Part shown: piece after piece, positions 39,640-49,570 of the stretch
Numbering within the stretch: the stretch's first letter is position 1
Layout: each line of letters opens with the position of its first letter
DNA from: Zunongwangia profunda SM-A87
GTDB taxonomy: Bacteria > Bacteroidota > Bacteroidia > Flavobacteriales > Flavobacteriaceae
Direction of reading: 5' to 3'
DNA length: 64,000 nt
NCBI RefSeq assembly: GCF_000023465.1
Contig: NC_014041.1
Span: forward strand, 2,858,001-2,922,000
The notes under the pieces: model-generated
The model's database searches: none
Seen by the model: only the letters and a program-made list of their open reading frames with translations
What the model was told of the DNA's origin: nothing
Made by a program: the position numbers and the translations under genes

Positions 39640-40150
39640 CTTTTAAAGCTTGAAGTATTTAGCGACGGCTGAGTGATTGCAACGAAGGAGCAATCGTATC
39701 GAAGCCATAGTGGTAAACTGGAGAAACCTTTTATTTGATTGAGATTTCTCCATTTCGCTGCGCTTCAGTCGAAATGACATTGGAATTCGTTTGGATTTAG
39801 AAAAGAGAATATAGAGAAGAGATGCAAGAATCAGGAATCAGGATTATTATTTTAGATTTTGAATGTTGAATTTTGAAGGACTTTATACTGTAAACTGTAT
39901 AATGTACTGAAGAAAACTTCGAGATACAACATCTTTGAACTTTCAAACTTTTTACTCAAAACAGACTTCTCGATACATCAAATTTTTCCATTGCTTTCCA
40001 AAATTTGATACTCGAAGTGACCATTATCGAACTTTTTTGAATTTTAAATGTTGAATTTGGAATTTGGAATGACTTTTCACCGTACAACAACTTTGAACCT
40101 TGAACTTTTTAAACTTTAAACTTTTAAACTTTAAACTTTAAACTTATTTA
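39613..40150. repeat. Composite REP-like repeat block (reverse orientation)
   Basis: Contains a 100-base stretch (39650-39750) identical to 44481-44580, a diverged GAGATTTCTCCATTTCGCTG...GAAATGACA unit (39750-39780), and a full palindromic unit CTTCTCGATACATCAAATTT...CTCGAAGTGACC (39965-40024), closing with TTTAAACTTTAAACTTT words near 40100-40145. No gene between the IS remnant and ung. Confidence 0.85.
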
Positions 40151-40167
40151 AACTTACATTGTAAAAA

Positions 40168-40833
40168 CTACCATTCAATTGGCTTTTTACCATTGGCAAT
40201 AAGATACTCGTTTGCTTTAGTAAAATGCTTGTTACCAAACCAATAACCGCGGTTTGCACTTAAAGGTGAAGGATGCCCACTGGTTAAAATTAAATGTTTA
40301 GAGCTATCGATTTTTGAGGCTTTCTTTTTCGCATAACCACCCCAAAGCATAAAAACGACATTTTCTTTTTCTGCCGAAACAATTTCAATTACACGATCGG
40401 TAAACTGCTCCCAGCCTTTACCTTGATGCGACCCTGCCTGGTGTGCTCTTACCGTTAGTGTAGCATTGAGTAGCAATACGCCCTGATATGCCCATCGTTC
40501 CAGGTTCCCGGATTGCGGTATGCTACTACCCGTATCATTGTGGATTTCTTTAAAAATGTTCACCAGAGACGGTGGTTGCGGGATACCATCATTCACCGAA
40601 AAACAAAGTCCGTTTGCCTGTCCCGGTCCGTGATAGGGATCCTGACCTAAAATAACAACCCGTGTATCTTCAAATTTAGAATGATCGAAAGCAGCAAAAA
40701 TATGCTTCCCTTTAGGATACACATTAAAGTTTGAATATTCATTTTTAACAAATTCAACCAGATTTTTAAAATAATCTTTCTCAAATTCGGTTTCTAAATG
40801 CGTTTTCCAGCCTTCGTTGATATTTACGTTCAT
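40168..40833 (-). CDS. ung: Uracil-DNA glycosylase, family 1
   Basis: 221 residues from the ATG at 40833; the frame extends 27 codons further upstream but the extension has no family match. Catalytic Asp65 in GQDPYHG (63-69), and His187 in the HPSPLSA loop (187-193). Removes uracil from DNA as the first step in base-excision repair. Family-typical length. A TAAATTTG element around 40848 on the opposite strand may serve the divergent mutS2 gene. Confidence 0.95.
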   Translation of the reverse strand: MNVNINEGWKTHLETEFEKDYFKNLVEFVKNEYSNFNVYPKGKHIFAAFDHSKFEDTRVVILGQDPYHGPGQANGLCFSVNDGIPQPPSLVNIFKEIHNDTGSSIPQSGNLERWAYQGVLLLNATLTVRAHQAGSHQGKGWEQFTDRVIEIVSAEKENVVFMLWGGYAKKKASKIDSSKHLILTSGHPSPLSANRGYWFGNKHFTKANEYLIANGKKPIEW

Positions 40834-40999
40834 TATAATTTTAAGTAAATTTGCAGTGTTCCCAAAAATAGGAAAAATAAAACAACCTTTTGGGATAGCA
40901 CAAAAGTGATACAAGCGATAGAATTTTAAAATGGCTATGCATACCGATTGCTGTAAAAAAGATCGGATGAATAATGAAAATTAAACCCTCGATGAGGGA

Positions 41000-43192
41000 A
41001 TGTCTATGATAAAGATTACAGAGAAAAGCCTTGCAGATTTAGAGTTTCCGGTAGTAAGAGAGCAAATAAGCGAGTTATGTGTGACGGATCCCGGAAAAGC
41101 GAAAGCTTTAGAGATTACACCTTATAAAAACTATAAAAAAACCTATTTCGGATTACATCAAACCAACGAATATGTAAGTTCTAAAATGCAGGAAAGCCCC
41201 ATTCCCAATCATGGTTTCGACCAGATTAATAATGAGCTTAAACTGCTGAATATAGAGGAGACTATTTTAGAGGTTTCGGGTTTTAGAAAAATCGCAGGTT
41301 TATCGGAAACGGTAAATACCCAAATTCGTTATTTTAATAAATTCCAGCAAATATATCCAAACTTGCATCAAACGGTTTCAGAAATCGAATATACAACGGT
41401 GCTTATCGATCAAATCAATAAAATTGTAGATCGTTTTGGTGAAATTAAGGATGATGCTTCTCCCCTTTTACAAAGCCTAAGGCGTAAAATAAATTCGGTT
41501 AAAGGGCAAATTAATGGTAGTTTCAACAGTGCTTTAAGCACCTATTCTTCTTATGGTTACCTTGATGATATCAGGGAGAGTGTGGTAGAAAATGTTAGGG
41601 TACTTGCTGTAAAGGCGATGTATCGCCGTAAGGTGAAAGGTGGAATTATGGGAAGTTCTAAAACCGGAAGCATTGTTTTTATTCAGCCGGAATCCACTTT
41701 TCAGTATACCCGTGAGCTCAATAATCTTCAGTATGAAGAAAAAGAGGAAGTCAACCGGATTTTAAAAGAGCTCACCGAATTTGTGCGTCCCTTTAGATCC
41801 CTTTTAATAGCCTATCAAAAATTATTGACGAAGATCGATGTAATTGCGGCCAAAGCCAAGTACGCAGAAAAGATCAACGGAATATTACCTACAATCACGG
41901 CAGATCAGGAAATTCAGCTTAAAGAAGCCTATCATCCTCTATTACTGATCAGTAACAATAAAAAAGGAACAAAAACTTATCCGCAGGATATCGACTTAAG
42001 TAAGAATAACCGTATTGTGGTCATTTCGGGACCAAACGCCGGTGGTAAAAGTATTACACTTAAAACGGTTGGTTTACTGCAATTAATGTTGCAAAGCGGG
42101 ATCTTAATTCCGGTTCACGAATTTAGCAGAGTTTCCTTTTTTAATAGGATTTTAACCGATATTGGAGATAATCAGTCGATAGAAAATCATCTAAGTACCT
42201 ATTCGTACCGGTTAAAGAATATGAATTATTTTCTTCGGAAATGTGATGATAAAACGCTGTTCTTAATCGACGAATTTGGAACCGGTAGTGATCCTGAACT
42301 GGGTGGTGCTTTAGCAGAAACCTTTCTGGAAGTTTTTTACGAAAAAGAGAGTTTTGGAATTTTAACCACGCATTACGCTAACCTAAAAAAATTAGCGAAC
42401 GAATTGCCCGATATGAGCAATGCAAACATGCTTTTTGATTCCAAGAGTTTAGAACCTATGTTTAAACTTCGTGTGGGAGAAGCCGGAAGTTCATTTACTT
42501 TTGAGGTCGCTCAGAAAAACGGCATTCCTTATAGTTTGATCAATCGCTCCAAGAAAAAAGTAGAGCGTGGTAAAATTCGTTTTGATCGCAGTATTGCGAA
42601 ATTGCAGCAGGAACGCAGTAAGCTTCAGAAAACCACCGATTCTTTAAAACAAAAAGAGCAAAAAGCGGCGGTACAAAAAGATAAATTAGAGGAAACCAAT
42701 GCCCGCATTCAGCAGAAATTAGAAGACTATCAGGAGCTTTTTGACACGAATCAGCGTATGATTTATTTAGGTCAAAAAGTAAACGATATCAGCGAAAAGT
42801 TCTTTACCAACAATAACAAAAAGGAACTTATTGGTGAATTCCTTAAAATGGTAGCGATAGAAAATTCGAAGCGTAAAAAACAAAATGCCAAACAGCGAAA
42901 AGCCGAAAAGGCAAGAGAAGAAAAAATAAAAGCTGAAGCCGAAAAGAAAGTTGAAGTAATTCGACAAAAGAAAAAAGAGGAGAAAAAACAAGAAGAAATT
43001 GCTGCTAAAAAAGAAGCAAACAAACCAAAGGCTAAAGTAAAACTTGGTGATCGGGTACGTTTAGAAGATAGCCGAAGTGTAGGAACCCTTGACAAAATCG
43101 AAAAAGGTAAGGCCACAGTAAATTACGGTATGTTCACTACCCAGGTAGATATTGAAAAACTAGAACTGGTACAAGCCATGAAAAAATCATAA
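41000..43192 (+). CDS. mutS2: MutS2-family DNA-binding ATPase, without Smr domain
   Basis: 730 residues (ATG at 41000 or 41006). Contains the MutS core and ATPase: Walker A GPNAGGKSITLKT (about 343-355), Walker B LFLIDEFGTGSDPELG, and GILTTHYANLKKLA. A long charged coiled coil follows (about 510-670), then a short KOW-like end (KVKLGDRVRLEDSRSVGTLD). The C-terminal Smr nuclease domain of canonical MutS2 (about 780 residues) is absent; shorter forms are known in this phylum. MutS2 acts on recombination intermediates and collided ribosomes rather than mismatch repair. Confidence 0.88.
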   Translation: MSMIKITEKSLADLEFPVVREQISELCVTDPGKAKALEITPYKNYKKTYFGLHQTNEYVSSKMQESPIPNHGFDQINNELKLLNIEETILEVSGFRKIAGLSETVNTQIRYFNKFQQIYPNLHQTVSEIEYTTVLIDQINKIVDRFGEIKDDASPLLQSLRRKINSVKGQINGSFNSALSTYSSYGYLDDIRESVVENVRVLAVKAMYRRKVKGGIMGSSKTGSIVFIQPESTFQYTRELNNLQYEEKEEVNRILKELTEFVRPFRSLLIAYQKLLTKIDVIAAKAKYAEKINGILPTITADQEIQLKEAYHPLLLISNNKKGTKTYPQDIDLSKNNRIVVISGPNAGGKSITLKTVGLLQLMLQSGILIPVHEFSRVSFFNRILTDIGDNQSIENHLSTYSYRLKNMNYFLRKCDDKTLFLIDEFGTGSDPELGGALAETFLEVFYEKESFGILTTHYANLKKLANELPDMSNANMLFDSKSLEPMFKLRVGEAGSSFTFEVAQKNGIPYSLINRSKKKVERGKIRFDRSIAKLQQERSKLQKTTDSLKQKEQKAAVQKDKLEETNARIQQKLEDYQELFDTNQRMIYLGQKVNDISEKFFTNNNKKELIGEFLKMVAIENSKRKKQNAKQRKAEKAREEKIKAEAEKKVEVIRQKKKEEKKQEEIAAKKEANKPKAKVKLGDRVRLEDSRSVGTLDKIEKGKATVNYGMFTTQVDIEKLELVQAMKKS

Positions 43193-43605
43193 TGAATATT
43201 CCCGAAGATAAAAAAATCATACTTTTTGATGGCGTATGCAATCTTTGCAACGATGCCGTGATATTCATTATAAAACATGATAAAAACGATCAATTTCGCT
43301 TTGCCTCTTTGCAAAGTGAAATTGGTCGTAAGCTTTTAGAAGAACGCAATATAGATCCTAATTATTTGGATTCGATTATTCTTATTGAACCCGGTGTTGC
43401 ATGGTACGAAAAATCTGATGCTGCATTAGAAATTTCTAGTGATTTAAGCGGCATATGTCAAAGTCTAAAAATTTTCAAATTTTTACCAAAAGGACTTCGA
43501 GATGCAGTATATAAAGGTATTGCTAACAATCGGTACAAATGGTTTGGAAAAAAAGAAAGCTGCATGATCCCCACCCCCGAACTTAAAACTAAGTTTTTGG
43601 ATTAA
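43192..43605 (+). CDS. DCC-family (DUF393) thiol-disulfide oxidoreductase-like protein
   Basis: 137 residues. The signature FDGVCNLCNDAV (10-21) contains the D-x-x-C-x-x-C motif of the family; the downstream WYEKSDAALEISSDLSG and RYKWFGKKESC are also typical. Small cytoplasmic proteins of presumed redox function. Its ATG overlaps the last base of mutS2's stop codon, so they are probably co-transcribed. Confidence 0.9.
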   Translation: MNIPEDKKIILFDGVCNLCNDAVIFIIKHDKNDQFRFASLQSEIGRKLLEERNIDPNYLDSIILIEPGVAWYEKSDAALEISSDLSGICQSLKIFKFLPKGLRDAVYKGIANNRYKWFGKKESCMIPTPELKTKFLD

Positions 43606-43638
43606 ATTTTCACCTTTTCCGTTCTAAAAAATATACCC

Positions 43639-44171
43639 ATGGAACCTCATTGGCATTGCGAACTTTGCGAACATCAAGATGTAAATTTAAAAAAAGGAAA
43701 TATTTGCGGATTAACTCGAAATAAACCGAGTTTTACAGATACTTGCAATAAAATAGAATTTGGAGAAAAAAGAAAACGAAAAATCGTCGAGACCAATGCA
43801 GAATTTCAGAAAATACTGAAAAATAAATGGTGGGTATATAGCTATTTTTTTCTGTTTAATATTTTTGCAATTACACTATTCTATTTAGATTATTTATTTC
43901 TTGACTATTTTAAATACTTCTCCGTTATGACTTATGTAGTCCCTATTATATTATAATCGCGGCAATTGCAATAACATTATTGGGAATGGGATGGGGTGCT
44001 TTGAATAATTATCGAAATAATCTAAGTATTGCTGAAGCTAATAAATCTAAAGTTGACGCCACACTTTCAATCTACAATATTGATTATGAACTTAAGTTAG
44101 ATTTTATAAAATCTTTTCATGAAGCACTAAAGGTAAAAAGTGATTTGAGATTTAAAATAAGAGAAGATTGA
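43639..44171 (+). pseudogene. Cys-rich membrane protein gene split by a frameshift
   Basis: The first part (43639-43956) encodes a Cys motif (HCELCEHQ...GNICGL, later DTCNKIEFG) and a membrane helix (WWVYSYFFLFNIFAITLFYL), ending TYVVPIIL. The second part, open in another frame from about 43947 to 44171, begins IIAAIAITLLGMGWGALNNY, a second helix, and continues to FKIRED. Joined, they make one protein of about 175 residues with two helices. The break is in TATTATATTATAAT, a slippage-prone tract. Family not recognised. Confidence 0.6.
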
Positions 44172-44289
44172 TGCAAAACTTCTTATCGTAAACTTGTAAT
44201 TGCTAATCCATCCTTTACAAAGAATGAGTATGACAAATTTCATTTGGCCCGAGTTTAATGGAATGAAAAAATCTGTTTACAATTAACAA

Positions 44290-44714
44290 TGAGCCATGAA
44301 AAATGAGCAACTCTTATCAACTGTTTTTATTGAACTTTAAATTTTAAACCTGGAATTTGAAAGCCTAAATACTTTAAGCTTTTAGACTTTGTACTCTGAT
44401 AGAATATAGAATCAAGATCCAGAAAGCTGGACTATTGATTTTGAATGCTGAATTAGGGTTCTTATAACAACTTTTGAACCTTGAAGTATTTAGCGACGGC
44501 TGAGTGATTGCAACGAAGGAGCAATCGTATCGAAGCCATAGTGGTAAACTGGAGAAACCTTTTATTTGATTGAGATTTCTCGGCTTCATTTCATTGCGCT
44601 CGAAATGACAGCTTAGTTATTTGTATTTAGAATATAGAATCAAGATCCAGGAAGCAGGACTAAATTTTGAACCTTAAAAACTTTAAACTTGCTAACTTTC
44701 CACTTTCAACCTGT
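44290..44714. repeat. Composite REP-like repeat block
   Basis: Holds the second copy of the 100-base stretch (44481-44580, identical to 39650-39750), a complete TTTCTCGGCTTCATTTCATT...GAAATGACA unit (44573-44610), and AACTTTGAACC-type words. No gene between 44172 and 44714. Confidence 0.85.
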
Positions 44715-46025
44715 TTACCGCTTTTTTTTCGCGTATTCTTCATCCCATTCTTTAACGTTTGGTGGGCCCATCATACCTACTGATTTTGCAACCATTACAG
44801 AAACGGCGGCATCTCCGGTAACATTTACCGTAGTTCTGCACATATCTAGTGGTCGGTCTATGGCAAAGATAAGAGCTAAACCGGCTTCTGGGATTCCGGC
44901 TTGCGCTAAAACAATAACAAGCATTACCATTCCTGCTCCCGGTACGGCAGCCGAACCTATAGAAGCAAGCGTTGCTGTGGCTATAATCCCTAATTGCGCA
45001 CCTATAGTTAAATCGATTCCAAAAGCCTGCGCGATAAAAACTGCCGCTACTGCCTGATATAAACTTGTCCCATCCATATTGATGGTGGCGCCAATGGGTA
45101 ATACAAAACTGGTTACCTCTTTATGAACGCCCATATGTTCTTCAACACGCTCCATCGTTACCGGTAAGGTTGCGGCACTAGAACTTGTTGAAAATGCTAA
45201 AAGCTGTGCCGGAGCAATACCATTGATAAAAAAGGATGGTTTATTTTTGGTAAAAACCCAAACCAGAAGAATATAAACCCCTATCATTAATGCCAAACCA
45301 ATTAGCACGGTTAAAGCATACATGGCCAGGGCAGCGAAAAGATCTGTACTTGGGGATTCTACAACTAATGCTGCCAACAAAGCAAAAACTCCGTATGGCG
45401 CAAAAAGCATGATCAAATCGATTAATTTAAGGATGACCTCATTAAAGCCATCAAAGAAATCTTTTACCGGTTTGGCGGTTTTCTCGTCGATAAGGATCAA
45501 ACCAATCCCAAAGAAAATAGCAAAGAAAATCACCTGCAGCATATTCCCGTTATCACTTGCGGCAGCAAAAATATTACTGGGCACTAAATCTTCTAAAGCC
45601 TGTAAGGGTCCCGCTTCTTTTTGTTTGGCGGCATTAGCCTGTACACCTACGGCGTCACCTTCATAACTGCTTATTAGCTCCTGGCGCGTATCTTCCTCAA
45701 TAGTGCCACCGGGATTAATAAGGTTAACCATCACCAGACCGATACTCACCGCAATAATGGTGGTGGTAATATAAATCCCAATGGTACGAAGGCCCATTTT
45801 GGACAATTTAGAGATATCTTTTAGATCAGAAATACCTTTAATTAGCGAAGCTAAAATTAGCGGAACTGCAATAAGCTTTAAGGCATTAATAAAAATGTTT
45901 CCAAATGGTTTTATCCAATCACTTACAAATTCGGCTCCCCAGCTAAAATTGGTCATGATCAGGGCAAAAACAACTCCGGTAAACATTCCCAGTAAAATCT
46001 GCCAATGCAGTGCTAATTTCTTCAT
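44715..46025 (-). CDS. Dicarboxylate/amino-acid:cation symporter (DAACS family)
   Basis: 436 residues, about eight membrane helices plus the two re-entrant loops of the GltP/DctA fold: serine-rich HP1 (LLAFSTSSSAATLPVTMERV), NMDGTSLYQ (the XMDGT cation/substrate motif) and HP2 (ASIGSAAVPGAGMVMLVIVL), then DRPLDMCRTTVNVTGD. A proton- or sodium-coupled importer of glutamate, aspartate or C4-dicarboxylates in the inner membrane. Substrate cannot be decided. It lies 24 bases downstream of aroC, on the same strand. Confidence 0.93.
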   Translation of the reverse strand: MKKLALHWQILLGMFTGVVFALIMTNFSWGAEFVSDWIKPFGNIFINALKLIAVPLILASLIKGISDLKDISKLSKMGLRTIGIYITTTIIAVSIGLVMVNLINPGGTIEEDTRQELISSYEGDAVGVQANAAKQKEAGPLQALEDLVPSNIFAAASDNGNMLQVIFFAIFFGIGLILIDEKTAKPVKDFFDGFNEVILKLIDLIMLFAPYGVFALLAALVVESPSTDLFAALAMYALTVLIGLALMIGVYILLVWVFTKNKPSFFINGIAPAQLLAFSTSSSAATLPVTMERVEEHMGVHKEVTSFVLPIGATINMDGTSLYQAVAAVFIAQAFGIDLTIGAQLGIIATATLASIGSAAVPGAGMVMLVIVLAQAGIPEAGLALIFAIDRPLDMCRTTVNVTGDAAVSVMVAKSVGMMGPPNVKEWDEEYAKKKR

Positions 46026-46049
46026 AGTGTGGTTTTCTGTATTGTTCTT

Positions 46050-47114
46050 TTAAAGTTTTGAAGATTTATCCTGAAGGAAAAAATCTGCAATGGTTAGTGC
46101 GGCCATAGCTTCTACAATAGGTACCGCTCTTGGTACCACACATGGATCGTGGCGACCTTTTCCCTGCATTTCGATTACATCTCCGTCTTTATTAATGGTA
46201 TCCTGCTTTTGCATGATGGTCGCAACAGGCTTAAAAGCTACATTAAAATAAATATCCATTCCGTTTGAAATGCCGCCCTGTATACCACCACTTAAGTTAG
46301 TTTTTGTAGTACCGTCTTCATTAAAAAGGTCGTTGTGTTCACTTCCTTTCATTGCAGTGCCTTCAAAACCGCTGCCATATTCAAAACCTTTTACGGCATT
46401 AATAGAAAGCATAGCTTTCCCTAATTCCGCATGCAATTTGTCAAAAACCGGTTCGCCCAATCCTTTAGGAACACCACTAATCACACAACGAACGGTACCT
46501 CCAACGGTATCACCTTCAGATCTGATTTGCTTGATATAAGCCTCCATTTCTTCCGCTTTCGCTTTATCCGGACAACGTACCGGATTGGTTTCAATTAACG
46601 AAAAATCTACTTCATAATGAGGTTTATCCAGGGAAATCTTGCCTACAGAGTCTACATAGGCTGTAATTTTAACCGATTTAAGCATCTGTTTCGCGATAGC
46701 TCCTGCCACTACCCTACTTGCCGTTTCTCGTGCCGAACTACGACCGCCACCGCGATAATCCCTTACGCCATATTTTTCATCATATGTATAATCTGCATGA
46801 CTGGGGCGATAGGTATCTTTTATATGAGAATAATCTTTAGATTTTTGATTCGCGTTATGAATAACAAAACCAATAGGAGTGCCTGTGGTTTGTCCTTCAA
46901 AAGTACCCGAGTAGAATTCTACCGTGTCTGGTTCTTTGCGCTGCGTTACAATGGCAGACTGGCCAGGTTTTCTTCGGTTTAACTCATCCTGAATTGCTTC
47001 AAAATCTAGTTTTAACCCTGCTGGGCATCCATCGATGATACCACCAATTGCCGGCCCGTGTGATTCACCAAAAGTGGTGAGCTTAAAAATTTTTCCGAAG
47101 GAATTTCCTGCCAT
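46050..47114 (-). CDS. aroC: Chorismate synthase
   Basis: 354 residues from the ATG at 47114; the upstream ATG at 47132 adds six residues before the conserved [20 protein letters not shown]. Signatures: [18 protein letters not shown], the FMN-binding [19 protein letters not shown], and [19 protein letters not shown] near the end. Converts EPSP to chorismate, the last step of the shikimate pathway, using reduced FMN. aroB (another shikimate enzyme) lies 2.5 kb away on the other strand. Confidence 0.96.
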   Translation of the reverse strand: MAGNSFGKIFKLTTFGESHGPAIGGIIDGCPAGLKLDFEAIQDELNRRKPGQSAIVTQRKEPDTVEFYSGTFEGQTTGTPIGFVIHNANQKSKDYSHIKDTYRPSHADYTYDEKYGVRDYRGGGRSSARETASRVVAGAIAKQMLKSVKITAYVDSVGKISLDKPHYEVDFSLIETNPVRCPDKAKAEEMEAYIKQIRSEGDTVGGTVRCVISGVPKGLGEPVFDKLHAELGKAMLSINAVKGFEYGSGFEGTAMKGSEHNDLFNEDGTTKTNLSGGIQGGISNGMDIYFNVAFKPVATIMQKQDTINKDGDVIEMQGKGRHDPCVVPRAVPIVEAMAALTIADFFLQDKSSKL

Positions 47115-47370
47115 TTGATCGATTTTGAACAAATGTAATTTTTTAGGCTATAATTTAAAAATTGATTTTAGTAAAACATTCGTATTTCTGGGAGAAAATG
47201 CCCAATATCAATCTAAACTTTAATTTTGATTCCAGGATTTCAGTTAAAACGTTCTGTATTTTATAGTTTTAAGATAGCCAGGCTGAATAACAATTAATTG
47301 AAGATTGCTTAAGATCAGCTTAATATCATTTTCCTAAAAACAACTTTCCTTTGCAAAAAAGAAGACTATA

Positions 47371-48186
47371 TTGGTAAAAAAGCGAAAAATCGATTTGTTG
47401 GTAATTTCAGATGTTCATTTAGGAACTTTTGGATGCCACGCGAAAGAATTATTGCTATATCTTGATAGCGTAGCACCTGAAAAAATAATCCTAAACGGTG
47501 ATTTTATTGATATCTGGCAATTTAGGAAACGCTACTTTCCTAAATCACATCTTGAAGTTATCAAGAAAATAATCGACTTAAGCACCAGCGGAACCGAAAT
47601 AATTTATATTACTGGTAATCACGATGAAATGCTTAGAAAGTTTAGTGAAACTTTTATGGGTTCTTTTTCTATTGTAGATAAACTGGTTTTAGAACTTGAC
47701 GGAAAGAAAGCCTGGTTTTTTCACGGCGATGTTTTTGACGTCTCTATACAAAATGCCAAATGGATCGCAAAGCTTGGAGGCTGGGGTTATGATTTTTTAA
47801 TTTTGATTAATCGCTTTTTAAACTGGTGTTTGGTAAGAATAGGTCGAAAAAAATATTCCCTTTCCAAAAAGATTAAAAATAAGGTAAAAGGGGCTATTAA
47901 ATTTATAGATGATTTTGAGAAGACGGCGACCGATCTTGCTATAGAAAATGGATATAAATATGTAGTATGCGGACATATTCATCAACCCAGAATTGTGAGA
48001 AAAACCAATAAAAAAGGAACCTGTTTATATTTAAATTCCGGAGATTGGATTGAAAATCTAACCGCTCTGGAATATAATGATAAACGATGGGAACTTATCA
48101 GATTTCCTGAATTAAACATGAAACAAATTAAAGAACCCCAGTTGCTCACAGCCATTACCGTCTTAAAACGAAGTAAATCTCGATAA
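47371..48186 (+). CDS. Metallophosphoesterase, UDP-2,3-diacylglucosamine hydrolase-like (TTG start)
   Basis: 271 residues. Metal ligands: SDVHLG (Asp/His), GDFIDIWQ (Asp), GNHDE (Asn-His), FFHGDVFD, and GHIHQPR. The pattern, plus the long helical insert, fits the LpxH-like group that removes UMP from UDP-diacylglucosamine in lipid A synthesis, although several flavobacterial paralogues exist and the substrate is not proven. The start is TTG at 47371: no ATG or GTG precedes the first conserved strand (KIDLLVISDVH). Confidence 0.8.
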   Translation: MVKKRKIDLLVISDVHLGTFGCHAKELLLYLDSVAPEKIILNGDFIDIWQFRKRYFPKSHLEVIKKIIDLSTSGTEIIYITGNHDEMLRKFSETFMGSFSIVDKLVLELDGKKAWFFHGDVFDVSIQNAKWIAKLGGWGYDFLILINRFLNWCLVRIGRKKYSLSKKIKNKVKGAIKFIDDFEKTATDLAIENGYKYVVCGHIHQPRIVRKTNKKGTCLYLNSGDWIENLTALEYNDKRWELIRFPELNMKQIKEPQLLTAITVLKRSKSR

Positions 48187-48262
48187 AAAACAGACCAGAG
48201 ACCTATTTAAATTAATATCGTCTGATCACTGTAAAAATCGGCAATAGGACCTTTCAAAAGAA

Positions 48263-49474
48263 TTAAAAACTTTCTTTTTCCTGGCGATCGTGTCTTGTTT
48301 CGTGACCTTTTCTGCGCTTACGTTCTTCAAGCAATAAGGAAAGCTCCCTACCGGTTTGCCCTTTCACTGATGAGTTCTCCTGTGCCCTACGCATTAAATA
48401 AGGGACTACATCTCTAACTGGGCCAAAAGGAACCAATTTGGCCGAATTATAGCCCTTTTTTGCTAAATTATAACTTAAATGGTCACTCATCCCAAATAAC
48501 TGACTAAACCAGATATGTGGATGATTTATATCATATCCCTTATCCTCGATGATCTGTAGCGCCAGATAATTGCTTACCTCGTTGTGTGTACCTATATACA
48601 CTGAAATATCCTCCAGATTAGCTAAACAATAAGACATTACACTATTAAAGTTCACATCTGTAGCTTCTTTGCTTTCACAAATAGGAGAAGGATAACCTAA
48701 ACGTTTGGCGCGTTCATTTTCTTTTTCCATATAGGCGCCACGAACAATTTTAGCACCGATTTTAAAACCTTCAGCTTTTCCTTTTTCATGCAGATCTTTA
48801 AGGTACTCTATTCTATCCCAACGATAACATTGTAACGTATTAAAAATGAGCGCTTCCTCTTTGTTATATTTACGCATCATTTCTTCCATTAGATCATCTG
48901 CAGCTGTTTGCATCCAGGTTTCTTCTCCATCGGCATATAACCTTACTTTTAAATCATAAGCCGTCTTACACAGTTTTTCTACCCGTTCTTTGATGTTTTC
49001 CCACTCTTTTTTTTCTTCATCAGATAAACTGACTTTAGCGGTCATTTTTTCCCAAATTTCAAATCTACCCACTCCGGTGGGTTTAAAAACAGCAAAAGGG
49101 ACTTCTTTTTCTTCATTTGCGAACTTGATAAGTTCTATTTTTTTAGCTACTGCGGCATCAAATTCCTCTTCGGTTTCTTTCCCTTCTACCGAATAGTCTA
49201 GAATACTGTGCAATTTGGCCTGGTACATGGTTTTAATGGTAGGTTTACAGTCTTCCATGGTCTCCCCTCCGGCAAATTGCTCAAATATGGTTTTTTTAAT
49301 CAGGCCTTCTACAGGCAATTTCAATTTTAAAGACATTTTGGTAAGCGCAATACCAGATTTAACTAAAGTTGGCCTTCCCATCATACTGAATAAAAAAATC
49401 GCTCTATCCAGCTCTGTATCCGATTTTAATTTAAAAGCCGTTTTGGTATCGTTAAATATCTTTTTTCTAATCAT
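48263..49474 (-). CDS. Proline dehydrogenase
   Basis: 403 residues, single PRODH (FAD-dependent TIM-barrel) domain without the P5C dehydrogenase half. Family motifs are GAKIVRGAYMEKE, IGTHNEVSNYLAL, WFSQLFGMSDHLSYNLA, and the substrate-binding VPYLMRRAQENSS near the C-terminus. Oxidises proline to pyrroline-5-carboxylate and passes electrons to the quinone pool. Monocistronic, divergent from aroB. Confidence 0.9.
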   Translation of the reverse strand: MIRKKIFNDTKTAFKLKSDTELDRAIFLFSMMGRPTLVKSGIALTKMSLKLKLPVEGLIKKTIFEQFAGGETMEDCKPTIKTMYQAKLHSILDYSVEGKETEEEFDAAVAKKIELIKFANEEKEVPFAVFKPTGVGRFEIWEKMTAKVSLSDEEKKEWENIKERVEKLCKTAYDLKVRLYADGEETWMQTAADDLMEEMMRKYNKEEALIFNTLQCYRWDRIEYLKDLHEKGKAEGFKIGAKIVRGAYMEKENERAKRLGYPSPICESKEATDVNFNSVMSYCLANLEDISVYIGTHNEVSNYLALQIIEDKGYDINHPHIWFSQLFGMSDHLSYNLAKKGYNSAKLVPFGPVRDVVPYLMRRAQENSSVKGQTGRELSLLLEERKRRKGHETRHDRQEKESF

Positions 49475-49570
49475 GGGATCTCTTTAATTGTCGCAAATAT
49501 AATTATTGAATATTGATTTTGGTTTAATAATTTCTCCTTATTTTCGAAACCGATTTAAAGATTCAAAATC

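Noticed and set aside
40168..40914. Start of ung at 40914
   Set aside because: The upstream 27 codons are not part of the family and would cover the likely promoter; ATG at 40833 chosen.
42767..43116. Antisense open frames in mutS2
   Set aside because: Phe/Leu/Ser-rich shadows of the Lys/Glu-rich coiled coil on the other strand.
46617..46982. 121-residue plus-strand open frame within aroC
   Set aside because: Shadow of the chorismate synthase gene; Cys/Phe-rich with no family match.
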